Assembly (NCBI GenBank): GCA_031179305.1
Contig: JAPSHX010000012.1
Span: 47,443 to 111,442 of the forward strand
Direction of reading: 5' to 3'
Length of the DNA stretch: 64,000 nt
Origin: Paenarthrobacter sp.
GTDB taxonomy: Bacteria; Actinomycetota; Actinomycetes; Actinomycetales; Micrococcaceae
Shown: positions 52,708 to 61,202 of the stretch, one piece after another
Position numbering within the stretch: the stretch's first letter is position 1
Layout: every line of letters starts with the position of its first letter
The notes under the pieces: model-generated
What the model was told of the DNA's origin: nothing
Seen by the model: the letters and a program-made list of their open reading frames with translations, nothing else
Databases searched by the model: none
Made by a program: the position numbers and the translations under genes

Positions 52708-54591
52708 ATGGGCGTTTACAAACAAATACTGGTAAGGATCCTTGCAGTTCTTGTAGTTTCCTTTGGATTGATTTACATCAGCTGGCGTTGGTCGAGCACT
52801 GTCGCGTGGGATGCCTGGTGGATTTCGCTGCCCCTCGTGGCTGCGGAAACCTACAGCCTTGGCGAATCAGCGCTTTACGCGGTGACCATGTGGAACGCCC
52901 GACGACGACCACCTCCCCCACATGCCCTGCCGGGCAGATCGGTGGACGTGTTCATCGCCACTTACAACGAGCCACTGGAATTGGTGCTCAAGACGGCTAT
53001 CGCTGCAAGGGATATGGAGTATCCGCACGAAACGTGGATCCTTGACGACGGCGATCGGGCTGAATTTGCCACCGCCGCCCGGCAGCTCGGCGTCGGGTAT
53101 ATCACCCGCGGTCCTGAGTGGGATGGTCGGCAGCGCTTCGCAAAGGCAGGAAACGTCAACAACGCCCTGTCCATGACAACGGGCGAGTTCGTGGCCATCT
53201 TTGACGCAGACCAAGTCCCTGAACCGCGTTTCCTGGACCGCGTCCTGGGCTATTTCGATGCCGAGGAAGTTGCTTTCGTCCAGACCCCGCAGCACTTTTG
53301 GAATGTTCCGGAAGCGGATCCTCTAGGAAGCCAGGCGGAACTCTTCTACGGCCCCATCCAACAGGGCAAGGACGGCTGGGACGCAGCGTTCTTCTGTGGC
53401 TCGAATGCCGTCCTTCGCCGTGAGGCCCTCATGGCCCTGGGCTTGACCCGCTACACGCGGACGGCAACTGAGCAGACCTGGCGTGCTTTGCGTCGGGGCC
53501 GATCGCGTTTGCAGGACCTTCACGGCGAACTGGGTAGGCGTCATCCCGCGGCCATGATCGTGGCAGAGCAGGCTTTGGAGGCAGTGGCACGCGCGGAGCA
53601 CCAAGTCCGCAGGGGCGATGTCCTCGCCGAGATCACTTTCGAGCTCCGCGTCGCCTTCCATACAGCCGCTTTGGCAATCCCGGATGCCGTGGAGGACGTG
53701 GCGCCGGAGCTGGACGCCGTTCTGGAATCAGTGGATGTGGCCCACACGGACCAAGCACTGGCCATCCACCCCATGGACACCACCACCATCACCGAGGACA
53801 TGGCAACGGCCATGCACCTTCACGCGATGGGGTGGGGCAGCGTCTACCACCACGAGGTCCTGGTCCACGGGTTGGCCCCTGAGGACGTGTCCACCATGCT
53901 CTCGCAGCGGCATCGATGGGCGGCCGGCACCATGCAGGTGTTTTTCAGTGACAATCCGTTGTTTCTTCGGGGCCTCACCGTGGCTCAGCGACTGATGTAT
54001 CTGGGCACTATGACGAGTTATCTGAATGGCTTCGCGGCCCTGACCTATATCGCTGCGCCAGTGGTGTTCCTGGTGGCCGGTACCTACCCGCTGACTGCCA
54101 GCCCTGTGGTGTTCTTCTGCCTCTTCCTGCCCTTCTTCATTTCGTGCCAGCTGCTCTTCCAAGTCGCGGGCAACGGGTCGAAGGGATTGTGGCGCGGCCA
54201 GCAATGGTCCTTTGCGCTGTTTCCCACCTGGATCGCGGCCACGTGTTCAGGTGCGGCAGCGGTTTTCCTTGGCAAGCACCTCGCGTTCTCGGTGACGGCC
54301 AAGAGTAAACAGGTCACGGGCCGTGGATTCCAGCACGTCAGGATACAGGTGGCTGCCATGGCGTTGCTGGTCGCGTCCTCGTTCATCGGCGTTGCGCGCG
54401 TGTCGACCGGGGAAGCGCCGCTCTATCCCACCCTCATCACGTTGGCCTGGGTCGTCTTGGACCTGGCGCTTTTGAGCGTGGTGATCGGTGCCGCAAGATA
54501 CCGGGGTCCCGGCGACCACCTCGTTGAACCGATGCCCACTCCCAAGGAACTCACCAGCGTTCTGAGCGCTCCGCCCCAAGCCGCACCCTAA
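52708..54591 (+). CDS. Membrane-embedded GT2 polysaccharide synthase (cellulose-synthase-like) with an insertion
   Basis: ATG 52708 has GGAGG upstream. The 627-residue protein has two N-terminal membrane helices, a GT2 domain with VDVFIATYNEP, DDGDR, the DxD FDADQVPEP, the TED motif TEDMATAM and the QxxRW motif SQRHRWAAG, and then about five C-terminal helices. This is a processive beta-glycan synthase layout. Between FFCGSNAVLRREAL and TED, however, lie about 115 extra residues (about 255-370), predicted helical and rich in Ala, Glu and Arg. Usual CesA proteins have about 15 residues there. It heads an operon with a STAS protein and a GH26 enzyme. Confidence 0.88.
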   Translation: MGVYKQILVRILAVLVVSFGLIYISWRWSSTVAWDAWWISLPLVAAETYSLGESALYAVTMWNARRRPPPPHALPGRSVDVFIATYNEPLELVLKTAIAARDMEYPHETWILDDGDRAEFATAARQLGVGYITRGPEWDGRQRFAKAGNVNNALSMTTGEFVAIFDADQVPEPRFLDRVLGYFDAEEVAFVQTPQHFWNVPEADPLGSQAELFYGPIQQGKDGWDAAFFCGSNAVLRREALMALGLTRYTRTATEQTWRALRRGRSRLQDLHGELGRRHPAAMIVAEQALEAVARAEHQVRRGDVLAEITFELRVAFHTAALAIPDAVEDVAPELDAVLESVDVAHTDQALAIHPMDTTTITEDMATAMHLHAMGWGSVYHHEVLVHGLAPEDVSTMLSQRHRWAAGTMQVFFSDNPLFLRGLTVAQRLMYLGTMTSYLNGFAALTYIAAPVVFLVAGTYPLTASPVVFFCLFLPFFISCQLLFQVAGNGSKGLWRGQQWSFALFPTWIAATCSGAAAVFLGKHLAFSVTAKSKQVTGRGFQHVRIQVAAMALLVASSFIGVARVSTGEAPLYPTLITLAWVVLDLALLSVVIGAARYRGPGDHLVEPMPTPKELTSVLSAPPQAAP

Positions 54592-54638
54592 TAGCACATC
54601 AGTAAATGCCGTTCCAACCCCCAGCAAGGAGCGACCCC

Positions 54639-55076
54639 ATGTCCATGCTCTCCCATGCCCCGAACACCACCTCCACCGCCTTGAAATCGTTGGAACTGAC
54701 CATTACCGGCGCCTTGGACGCCGCTACCGTTCTCGCTATTCGCCAAGCATCGGCCCGAGCCGCCGCGGACGGCCCTGTCCTGATCCTGCTGGATGTCGCG
54801 GAGGTGACATCAGTGGGAGCATCAGGCGTAGTAGGGGTGCTTGAGGTGCTGCACCTGCTCCGATCGCGCGGCGGCGATCTCCGCCTCTTCGGCGATTCCA
54901 GCGAGCTTCAGGAAACCCGCCTCCAAGCCCATCTGGGTCACGTCGCGCGTATCTACGCAACGCGCCAAGATGCCATCGACGGCGGCGCAGCGCTCGTCCG
55001 GCCACGCGGGCTTGCGCCTCGCTTCAGTTGGCGGGCTCTCTTCAGACGTCGTTATCGCTCCATTGGATGGGGCTGA
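54639..55076 (+). CDS. STAS-domain protein (anti-sigma-factor-antagonist-like)
   Basis: ATG 54639 follows AAGGAG and gives 145 residues. The STAS core (about 18-110: LELTITGALDAATVLAIRQAS, VLILLDVAEVTSVGASGVVGV) has Ser at the position where SpoIIAA-type antagonists are phosphorylated. The C-terminus is basic (RFSWRALFRRRYRS), suggesting membrane or nucleic-acid contact. Placed between a synthase and a glycosidase gene, it may regulate polymer synthesis rather than a sigma factor (inference). Confidence 0.8.
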   Translation: MSMLSHAPNTTSTALKSLELTITGALDAATVLAIRQASARAAADGPVLILLDVAEVTSVGASGVVGVLEVLHLLRSRGGDLRLFGDSSELQETRLQAHLGHVARIYATRQDAIDGGAALVRPRGLAPRFSWRALFRRRYRSIGWG

Positions 55077-56299
55077 CCGTGGCGCAGACTCCTCCTACCT
55101 TCACAGGGCATCCAAACAGAAAACGTCGGCGGGCCAGCCTGCTCATCCCCTTGGTGGTGACGGCCCTGGCCGCCACTGGATTGAGTTTTGCTTCCAAGGA
55201 GGTGGTGCCCGTAGTCCAGGCTCTGTCTCTCTGCCGGGCCGGAGATGCTTCCACCATGATCCCCAAGGATGGTGTGCTTCTGGGCGTAAACCTCGATTGG
55301 GACTCGGAGACTTTGGCCGAGCACCGGCAAAACCTCGGCCATGACCCGGCGGTGGTAGTGCAGTTCTCGGATATCCCCTACGACGACGAAACGTGGGCTC
55401 ACACCACCAATGCCGTCACCCAGGTCCGCCCAACAGGCGGCGTGTTGCTCCTGACCTTGGAACCGCACGGTGGCCTGGAGACCATGAGCGAGGAAGTGAT
55501 CGCCAAACTGGCTACCGACTTACGGGTCATCAACGATCAGGGGACGCCCGTCGTCGTACGTTTTGCGCATGAGATGAACGGGTCATGGTATTCCTGGGGC
55601 CAGCAACCGCTGCGTTATGTGGAGGTATTCCGCAAAGTGGCCGCTGCAATTCACGCTGGAGCGCCGGGCTCGTCCATGATGTGGGCCCCGAACTATGGTG
55701 GTGGCTACCCGTTTACGGGAGGCCAGTTCGCGGCCCGTCCGGGCACCGGCGATTTCGCTGCCCTCGACACGGACCATGACAGCACGCTGACCATGGCCGA
55801 CGACACCTACGCGCCCTACTATCCAGGGGACGACGCCGTGGATTGGGTGGGAGTTTCCCTGTATCACTGGGGCAACCAGCGGCCGTGGGGAGACAACGAC
55901 ATTTCTGAGTCCGGCAAGTTCCTCGCCATGCTGACCGGCACCTATAGCGGCACCGCCGGCGACGACAGTTCCGTCCCGGATTTCTACCAGGTGTACGGGG
56001 TGGACCACAACAAGCCGGTAGCCATTCCGGAGACGGCGGCTATCTTCACCCCGGCCCGCGGTGGGGCGTCCGAGCTGGACGTCAAGCAGGCATGGTGGCG
56101 TCAGGTCTTCTCCACTGATACCCACCGGAAGTACCCGCAGTTGAAGATGATCAACTGGTTCGAATGGAAGAAGTACGAGATCGAGATTAACGACGACGTC
56201 GACTGGCGGAGCGCTGGATCGCCCGCCATCCGAGACGCCTTCAGTGAGGACCTGCCGGACTGGTTGCAGTATGGCGAGGACTTGGAGGCATGCCGCTAA
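55067..56299 (+). CDS. GH26-family glycoside hydrolase (beta-mannanase-like)
   Basis: The 410-residue protein (start ATG 55067; GTG 55079 also possible) has an N-terminal membrane/signal segment (about 26-45). A GH26 TIM barrel follows, with acid/base Glu in RFAHEMNGSWYSW and nucleophile Glu in VAIPETAAIF. GH26 enzymes cut beta-1,4-mannan or mixed glucans. As part of a synthase operon it probably trims the nascent polymer during export, as GH8 enzymes do in cellulose operons (analogy). Confidence 0.85.
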   Translation: MGLTVAQTPPTFTGHPNRKRRRASLLIPLVVTALAATGLSFASKEVVPVVQALSLCRAGDASTMIPKDGVLLGVNLDWDSETLAEHRQNLGHDPAVVVQFSDIPYDDETWAHTTNAVTQVRPTGGVLLLTLEPHGGLETMSEEVIAKLATDLRVINDQGTPVVVRFAHEMNGSWYSWGQQPLRYVEVFRKVAAAIHAGAPGSSMMWAPNYGGGYPFTGGQFAARPGTGDFAALDTDHDSTLTMADDTYAPYYPGDDAVDWVGVSLYHWGNQRPWGDNDISESGKFLAMLTGTYSGTAGDDSSVPDFYQVYGVDHNKPVAIPETAAIFTPARGGASELDVKQAWWRQVFSTDTHRKYPQLKMINWFEWKKYEIEINDDVDWRSAGSPAIRDAFSEDLPDWLQYGEDLEACR

Positions 56300-56320
56300 G
56301 CGGCGCCAAAGTGGCGGCCG

Positions 56321-56950
56321 TCAGGCGGCCGGCGCGGCCTCCACGACTTCCGTGGGGGCCGTTGCTTTTGCCCGCTCCGGGACCATGAACTTCGGCAGCA
56401 ACACCTGCACGATCGGGCCGATCGCCAGGGCGTAGACCACCGTGCCAACACCGACAGAGCCGCCCAGCAGGAAGCCGACAGCAAGGACAACTATTTCGAT
56501 TCCCGTGCGGACCAGGCGGACTGACCAACCGGTGCGGCGGACAAGTCCAGTCATCAGGCCATCCCGTGCACCCGGTCCAAGGCGGGCACCGATGTAGCAA
56601 GCGGAGGCAATGCCGTTGAGGATCACGGCACCGGCGAGCATGGCGATCTGTCCGCCCAGATGTGAGAACTCCGGGATGAGCCACAGTCCCAGATCGGCGA
56701 AGAGACCCACAAGAACCGCGTTGGCGATGGTTCCGATCCCTGGCATCTGCCGGAGCGGGATCCACAGGAGAAGAACCAGGAAGCTGACCGCGATCACCAC
56801 AACACCCATGCTGAAGCCGGTCTTTTCGGATACGCCTTGGTGAAACACATCCCAAGGGTCCAAGCCCAGGCCGGCGCGGATAAAGATGGCCAAGGAGATG
56901 CCGTACATCGCGAGGCCAATGAGGAGTTGAGTGATTCTTCGGGTCATCAT
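56321..56950 (-). CDS. yczE: YczE/YitT-type membrane protein
   Basis: The protein of about 209 residues has five to six membrane segments with ISLAIFIRAGLGLDPWDVFHQGVSEKTG near the N-terminus, the YczE family hallmark. The start is uncertain: ATG codons lie at 56962, 56959, 56950 and 56947, and AAGG precedes the group, so I chose 56950. It is divergent from a MocR regulator, the known YczR-YczE arrangement. Transport substrate is unknown. Confidence 0.8.
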   Translation of the reverse strand: MMTRRITQLLIGLAMYGISLAIFIRAGLGLDPWDVFHQGVSEKTGFSMGVVVIAVSFLVLLLWIPLRQMPGIGTIANAVLVGLFADLGLWLIPEFSHLGGQIAMLAGAVILNGIASACYIGARLGPGARDGLMTGLVRRTGWSVRLVRTGIEIVVLAVGFLLGGSVGVGTVVYALAIGPIVQVLLPKFMVPERAKATAPTEVVEAAPAA

Positions 56951-56979
56951 GAAGTACATCATCCAAGGAAACTGGCCTT

Positions 56980-57004
56980 GTATTCCATAGCCAGTTTGGA
57001 ATAC
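56980..57004. promoter_or_regulatory. Inverted repeat GTATTCC-N11-GGAATAC, probable MocR (YczR) operator
   Basis: Perfect 7-bp arms in the 61-bp divergent gap between yczE and the MocR gene, with additional ACTGG/CCAGT half sites interleaved. MocR-family proteins of the YczR type bind the shared intergenic region with the membrane protein gene, so this is the likely site. It lies very close to both starts, leaving little room for long leaders. Confidence 0.65.
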
Positions 57005-57011
57005 TGGTCTT

Positions 57012-58466
57012 ATGTCCGGCTCTCTGAATCCCACCGCACTCGTTCGCCTCCTCGGCTCTTGGAACTCCGGCGCCCTTCCCGCCTACCGTGAGCTGGCCGA
57101 CGTCGTGCGTTTGCTGGTGATGGACGGCCGCATTCCGCTGGACATCGCGCTGCCTAGCGAGCGGGCGCTCGCCCAGACGCTCGGGCTCAGCCGGACCACG
57201 GTCACTGCCGCGTATGCGAGCCTGCGCGAACAGGGATTCCTCACGGCAGGTCAGGGTAGCCGCGGACGGACATGCATCCCCCACCGCACTGCACCAGTGA
57301 GCGCGCCCGGGCTCGCGGTCCCCGAGGGACTCCTGGATCTCGCCTATGCATCACTACCAGCGGCCGGCGAGGTGGTGCATCGCGCCTTCGCTGACGCGCT
57401 GACCGAGCTGCCTGCCCTCTTGCCCGGATTCGGGTACGACGCCGTGGGAGTGCCGGCCCTCCGCGAAGCCATCGCAGAGAAGTACACAGCGGAAGGGGTG
57501 CCAACGACGCCGGACCAGATCCTCGTCACGTCCGGTGCACAGCATGCCCTCAACATTGTGCTGCGCGCCTTGGCCGGAAAGCAGGACCGGGTCCTAGTGG
57601 AACACCCTACGTACCCCAACGCCCTGGACGCCATCCGGGCCGCGGGTTGTAAACCGCTGCCTGTGGCGCTGCCCTCGGGCACCTCGCCGGCCTGGGACAT
57701 CGATGCGATGGTGGCCACAATGAACCAGCAGCGCCCCGCCATGGCCTACTTGGTGCCGGATTTCCACAATCCCACCGGGCGCATCATGTCCGACCTGCAA
57801 CGCAGACGCCTTACGCGGGCGGCCGCTGCTTCCGGAACCGTGCTGGTGGTGGACGAAACGCTGCGTGGGTTGAATCTCGACGGCGTCCGCACCGCGCCGA
57901 TGTCGTCGTTCAGTCCTGCAGTGGTTTCCATCGGGTCGCTGAGCAAATCGCATTGGGCGGGCCTCAGGACCGGGTGGATTCGGGCGGACGAATCCCTGAT
58001 TACCCGCTTTATCGCGACGAGGACAGTTATGGATCTGGGCGGGCCCGTGGTGGAACAACTGGCGGCGGCGCGCCTGGTGCAGTCGTTCGCGGAACCGCTT
58101 GATGCCCGACTTGAGGAGCTTCGACATAACCGGGAATCACTGCTGGGGTTGCTCGCTGAGCACTTGCCGTCGTGGGAGGTGGAGCGGCCCCGCGGCGGAC
58201 TCACTGTGTGGTGCCGCCTACCGTCTGCCTCAAGCACCGCGCTGACCGTGCTCGCGCCCGACTTTGGCGTTCGGTTGGCGGCCGGACCCCGCTTCGGCGT
58301 GGGTGGCGCGTTCGAGCACTACCTGCGTGTTCCCTACACCTTGTCCGCCGCACAGTTGGAGTTCGCCGTTGGTGCGCTCCGCGCCGCCCAGGACAAGCTC
58401 GACGCCGCACCCCACCTCCGCCGGACGCTTAAGACCGAGCGGCCAGCCGCCGTCGCGGTCGCCTAA
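57012..58466 (+). CDS. yczR: MocR-type regulator (GntR winged helix fused to aminotransferase fold)
   Basis: The 484-residue protein has a GntR-type helix-turn-helix at about 28-85 (LPSERALAQTLGLSRTTVTAAYASL). A class I aminotransferase-like domain follows (about 110-475). The PLP-binding Lys is retained in SIGSLSKSHWAGLRTGW (about 310-325), and DFHNPTGR marks the aspartate/Tyr region. MocR proteins sense PLP-type ligands. It faces yczE, which it should control. Confidence 0.88.
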   Translation: MSGSLNPTALVRLLGSWNSGALPAYRELADVVRLLVMDGRIPLDIALPSERALAQTLGLSRTTVTAAYASLREQGFLTAGQGSRGRTCIPHRTAPVSAPGLAVPEGLLDLAYASLPAAGEVVHRAFADALTELPALLPGFGYDAVGVPALREAIAEKYTAEGVPTTPDQILVTSGAQHALNIVLRALAGKQDRVLVEHPTYPNALDAIRAAGCKPLPVALPSGTSPAWDIDAMVATMNQQRPAMAYLVPDFHNPTGRIMSDLQRRRLTRAAAASGTVLVVDETLRGLNLDGVRTAPMSSFSPAVVSIGSLSKSHWAGLRTGWIRADESLITRFIATRTVMDLGGPVVEQLAAARLVQSFAEPLDARLEELRHNRESLLGLLAEHLPSWEVERPRGGLTVWCRLPSASSTALTVLAPDFGVRLAAGPRFGVGGAFEHYLRVPYTLSAAQLEFAVGALRAAQDKLDAAPHLRRTLKTERPAAVAVA

Positions 58467-58515
58467 ACCGCCGCCCGTTTGGTCCCGCCCACCCCACCCA
58501 AGTAAGTCGCAGTTG

Positions 58516-58543
58516 AGGTCGTTCTGAGGGCTCAGAACGACCT
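58516..58543. terminator. Bidirectional terminator, 13-bp perfect stem
   Basis: AGGTCGTTCTGAG and CTCAGAACGACCT flank two G residues and form a nearly perfect palindrome between two convergent genes (MocR and DUF4188). Confidence 0.8.
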
Positions 58544-58576
58544 GTGCTGCTACCTAGTTGGGGCTGGGTCTGCGGA

Positions 58577-59059
58577 TCATGCCCGCCCGCCCATGCGTTG
58601 CTTCGCCGAGTTGCTGCCGGGTCCCACCGGCGTATGCGAGGTCGCCTTTGCCAAGCCGAACAGTGGCATGCCGTTGTACACCACTTCAATACCCGACGCC
58701 GGGACTTGGTAAGTCTCGTGCCACACGCCAACGTCGCCGCTGCCCGCGAACTCCTTCATGAATTTCCGCCACGGGCCCAGATGCGGCGAATCCCTGTCTG
58801 CGGCAAAGCGCCTCAGATGCTCCGGACTTTCCCAGTAGCTGAGCAGGACGGTAGTCCGCCCGAACCACTGCTCGCTGCCAAGGAAACCGGCGTCCGGGTT
58901 CTTGGCAAGGTGCTGCATCATGGCGGGCATGGCCGACGCCACTTTGGCGACGCGGCCCAGTTTCCACCACCGGTTTGCCCGCATCCCGATGAGGAAGACG
59001 GTCACTGTATCGCGCCCGATATCCGCAGTGAAGCGGCCGGGAAAGATCTCCTGTGCCAT
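58577..59059 (-). CDS. DUF4188 (fold-related to heme-degrading monooxygenases) protein
   Basis: The 160-residue protein contains the DUF4188 pattern: TVFLIGMRANRWWKLGRV, GFLGSEQWFGRTTVLLSYWESPEHLRRFA, and VWHETYQVP. The fold resembles the ABM/ferredoxin-like monooxygenase group. It is divergent from a TetR gene with an operator in the gap, so it is likely its regulated target. Substrate unknown. Confidence 0.82.
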   Translation of the reverse strand: MAQEIFPGRFTADIGRDTVTVFLIGMRANRWWKLGRVAKVASAMPAMMQHLAKNPDAGFLGSEQWFGRTTVLLSYWESPEHLRRFAADRDSPHLGPWRKFMKEFAGSGDVGVWHETYQVPASGIEVVYNGMPLFGLAKATSHTPVGPGSNSAKQRMGGRA

Positions 59060-59101
59060 GTGAATCCTTCAGTTGGGGAACTCCTGAGTTCCTGAATCCA
59101 G

Positions 59102-59137
59102 GTTTCATAACGTTGTTATGAAACAATGTTATGAAAC
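59102..59137. promoter_or_regulatory. TetR operator with three half sites
   Basis: GTTTCATAAC-N3-GTTATGAAAC (59102-59124) is a perfect 10-bp inverted repeat. A third half site, GTTATGAAAC, follows at 59128-59137. It lies directly between the DUF4188 gene and the TetR start at 59148, so binding here would block both promoters. Confidence 0.8.
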
Positions 59138-59147
59138 ACTTGAGTGC

Positions 59148-59723
59148 ATGGCAAGACCTGTAGTTCATGATCAGCACGTCCAGGACCGACTCCTCGCAGT
59201 GACCGCAGAACTGGTAGACCGCGAGGGGCCCGCCCGCGTAACTCTCCGCGATGTAGCAGCCGCGGCAGAAACGTCCACCACCGCGATCTACTCCCTCTTC
59301 GGCGGAAAAGCGCAGCTGTTGACGGCCGCCGTCGACGACGGTTTCCGCTCCTTTGGTGCGTCCCAACGCGATGCGGCCAAGGACGGGCTGTTGGGATTAG
59401 GCCGGGCCTACCGCATCTGGGCACTGGATCACCCGGCCCTTTACCGCCTCATGTTTGGCGGCGCGCTGGCCGCTTATGTTGATTGCAGCCCGACGCCGGA
59501 AATCGCCTCCGATTCAATGCTCCCCCTGGTGGAGGCGGTAGCCGCCGCCCAGTCAGCGGGCGCTCTGCGCAAGGACGACCCCGCGCTCATTGCGATGGCC
59601 ATCTGGGGACAGGTCCATGGGCTCGTCAGCCTGGAGCTTGCGCAGATGAATGATACCTCCACCGATTGGGCCTCGATCTACGAGGCCGCCTTGGAATCCG
59701 TGGCGCGGGCCTGGGCGGCCTAA
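59148..59723 (+). CDS. TetR-family regulator of the DUF4188 gene
   Basis: From ATG 59148 the 191-residue protein has a TetR helix-turn-helix (VTLRDVAAAAETSTTAIYSLFG) and a C-terminal WHG-type domain (YRIWALDHPALYRLMFGG). An upstream ATG at 59118 is in frame but lies inside the operator, so 59148 is preferred. Confidence 0.87.
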   Translation: MARPVVHDQHVQDRLLAVTAELVDREGPARVTLRDVAAAAETSTTAIYSLFGGKAQLLTAAVDDGFRSFGASQRDAAKDGLLGLGRAYRIWALDHPALYRLMFGGALAAYVDCSPTPEIASDSMLPLVEAVAAAQSAGALRKDDPALIAMAIWGQVHGLVSLELAQMNDTSTDWASIYEAALESVARAWAA

Positions 59724-59732
59724 CCACAACTG

Positions 59733-60425
59733 CTACGCGTACACCTTCTCCAGGAACGCACCCCAGGCCTTGGCCGTAAGTTCGGCATCGCCGGAGCCGC
59801 TGAAGTCGTGTACCGTCATCCCGACCGGAGCGCCGAAGGCGTTCCGACCGAAGAAGCGGTACATCGTATCCACGCCCCGGAGGCCCAGGAAGTTCTCGTT
59901 GGCAAAGTCCACTACCCCAGCCAGCTGCCCCACGCCGTCGACGTCAACATCCACTGCGGTACCGGCGGCTACACCGTCCACATTCAAGGCCTTTTTCAGC
60001 TGAACGAATCCACCCACCGTCTGCGAAGAAGCAGGCGCCTGAATGTCCGTGAAAACCACGGGCTTGCCGTCGAAGTACTGCAGGTATTGACCCAACGTGT
60101 GCAGGTAGAACTCCGTGTGCTTGCTGGCGCCGTCGTATTGCTCATCCCAGTTCTCGGCAAAGATCCCGCTGTGAACGTAGTGCAGCTTGGCGCGGCCACC
60201 TTCCAGCGGCTCAAGGATGTGCTCCAGCTGGTTGAACCACCCGTCCGGGCCGTCCATGCGGGATACCAAGTGGCTGGGGTATTCCTCGGTGGTCTTGACG
60301 TCCGGCCACTGATCCGTGGGGAACATCCATGCGGGAGTGTCCTTGGTGACCGCCTGCCACACACGCTCGGGGGTGCCGGGCAGCTCGACATCCGTCTCGA
60401 TTTCGAATTTCCGTTTATCAATCAT
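59733..60425 (-). CDS. SRPBCC (AHSA1-like) domain protein
   Basis: The 230-residue protein has the helix-grip core with FEIETDVELPGTPERVWQAVTKDTPAWMFP and LEPLEGGRAKLHYVHSGIFAENW. The long C-terminal part beyond residue 140 is an extra domain of unclear type. It overlaps the ArsR-type gene by 8 bp, the typical ArsR-AHSA1 pair, and is presumably controlled by it. Confidence 0.82.
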   Translation of the reverse strand: MIDKRKFEIETDVELPGTPERVWQAVTKDTPAWMFPTDQWPDVKTTEEYPSHLVSRMDGPDGWFNQLEHILEPLEGGRAKLHYVHSGIFAENWDEQYDGASKHTEFYLHTLGQYLQYFDGKPVVFTDIQAPASSQTVGGFVQLKKALNVDGVAAGTAVDVDVDGVGQLAGVVDFANENFLGLRGVDTMYRFFGRNAFGAPVGMTVHDFSGSGDAELTAKAWGAFLEKVYA

Positions 60426-61053
60426 TGCCTTGATCCTTTTCTGCTGATTGCTGAGTTAGAGGGGCCTTGAGAGCAGGGTGAAGCACGACGACGAGCCGGT
60501 GTTTGCGTCCGCCGCCCGCCACGGCGGCAGCACCGCCGTCGTGGTACTTGTCCACGAGTTGGGTCACCGCCACGCCGAGTTCTTCCGCGAATGCTGCGCG
60601 TTCGGCAGCCGAGCGGAAGGTGATCTCGCCGTCGATCGCAAAGCTGGCCAGTTTCTTCTTTGCCACGGCAGCCCCAGCGATGAGCTTGCCCATCTCCTGC
60701 ACAGTGCGGGAGGCCAATGACAGCAACCAGAAAGCGGAGAACCGGTCAGAGAAGCGCCGCGGATCCGGCGCCACAGACGCCAAGGCGCCGGGTGAGATCA
60801 GGTACGACGCCGCCGTCGCACGCAGTACGCGCTCAGTGACGTTGCCCTTGCGTCGCTCCTCCACCAGCTCCACTAGCCCGTGCCGTTCGAGGGCTTTGAG
60901 GTGGTAGTTCACTTTTTGCCTGGGCAAGCCAACTTTCGAGGCCAGCTGCGTGGCGGACGCCGGTTCGACGAGCTCCCGCAGAATACGGGTGCGGATCGGA
61001 TCCAGCGACGCTTCCGCCGCGGCCGGGTCCTCGATCACTTCGATGTCCAACAT
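60418..61053 (-). CDS. ArsR-type winged-helix regulator
   Basis: The 211-residue protein has an N-terminal ArsR helix-turn-helix (LRELVEPASATQLASKVGLPRQKVNYHLKALERHGLVELVEERRKGN). It lacks evident metal-binding Cys pairs, so it probably senses something other than a metal. It begins the operon with the SRPBCC protein. Confidence 0.85.
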   Translation of the reverse strand: MLDIEVIEDPAAAEASLDPIRTRILRELVEPASATQLASKVGLPRQKVNYHLKALERHGLVELVEERRKGNVTERVLRATAASYLISPGALASVAPDPRRFSDRFSAFWLLSLASRTVQEMGKLIAGAAVAKKKLASFAIDGEITFRSAAERAAFAEELGVAVTQLVDKYHDGGAAAVAGGGRKHRLVVVLHPALKAPLTQQSAEKDQGND

Positions 61054-61054
61054 G

Positions 61055-61090
61055 CTTCAAGTATGCTTACCGACAACTTTTATTGTCAAG
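61055..61090 (-). promoter_or_regulatory. Promoter and operator of the ArsR operon, probably leaderless
   Basis: On the minus strand TTGACA and CATACT are separated by about 18 bases. The -10 ends only about 7 bases before the ATG at 61053, so transcription should begin at or next to the start codon. A dyad GACAA-N6-TTGTC (61072-61087) overlaps the -35 and spacer and suits autorepression. Confidence 0.6.
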
Positions 61091-61121
61091 AACTTTTTTA
61101 TCGTCGGTTACCTAGTCCCCC

Positions 61122-61180
61122 TGTGGGGCCTGCTCTGCGCGCCTCGCGGGCTACTTGGGGCGCAAAGCGGGCCCCACAAC
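61122..61180. repeat. REP-like element (single copy)
   Basis: TGTGGGGCCTGCTCTGCGCG pairs with the downstream CGCAAAGCGGGCCCCACAAC half. It is the same family as at 3649, 4434 and 15749. It lies between divergent genes here, not behind convergent ones, so it is not only a terminator. Confidence 0.75.
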
Positions 61181-61202
61181 GCGACGCCGGTAGAATTGTC
61201 CA

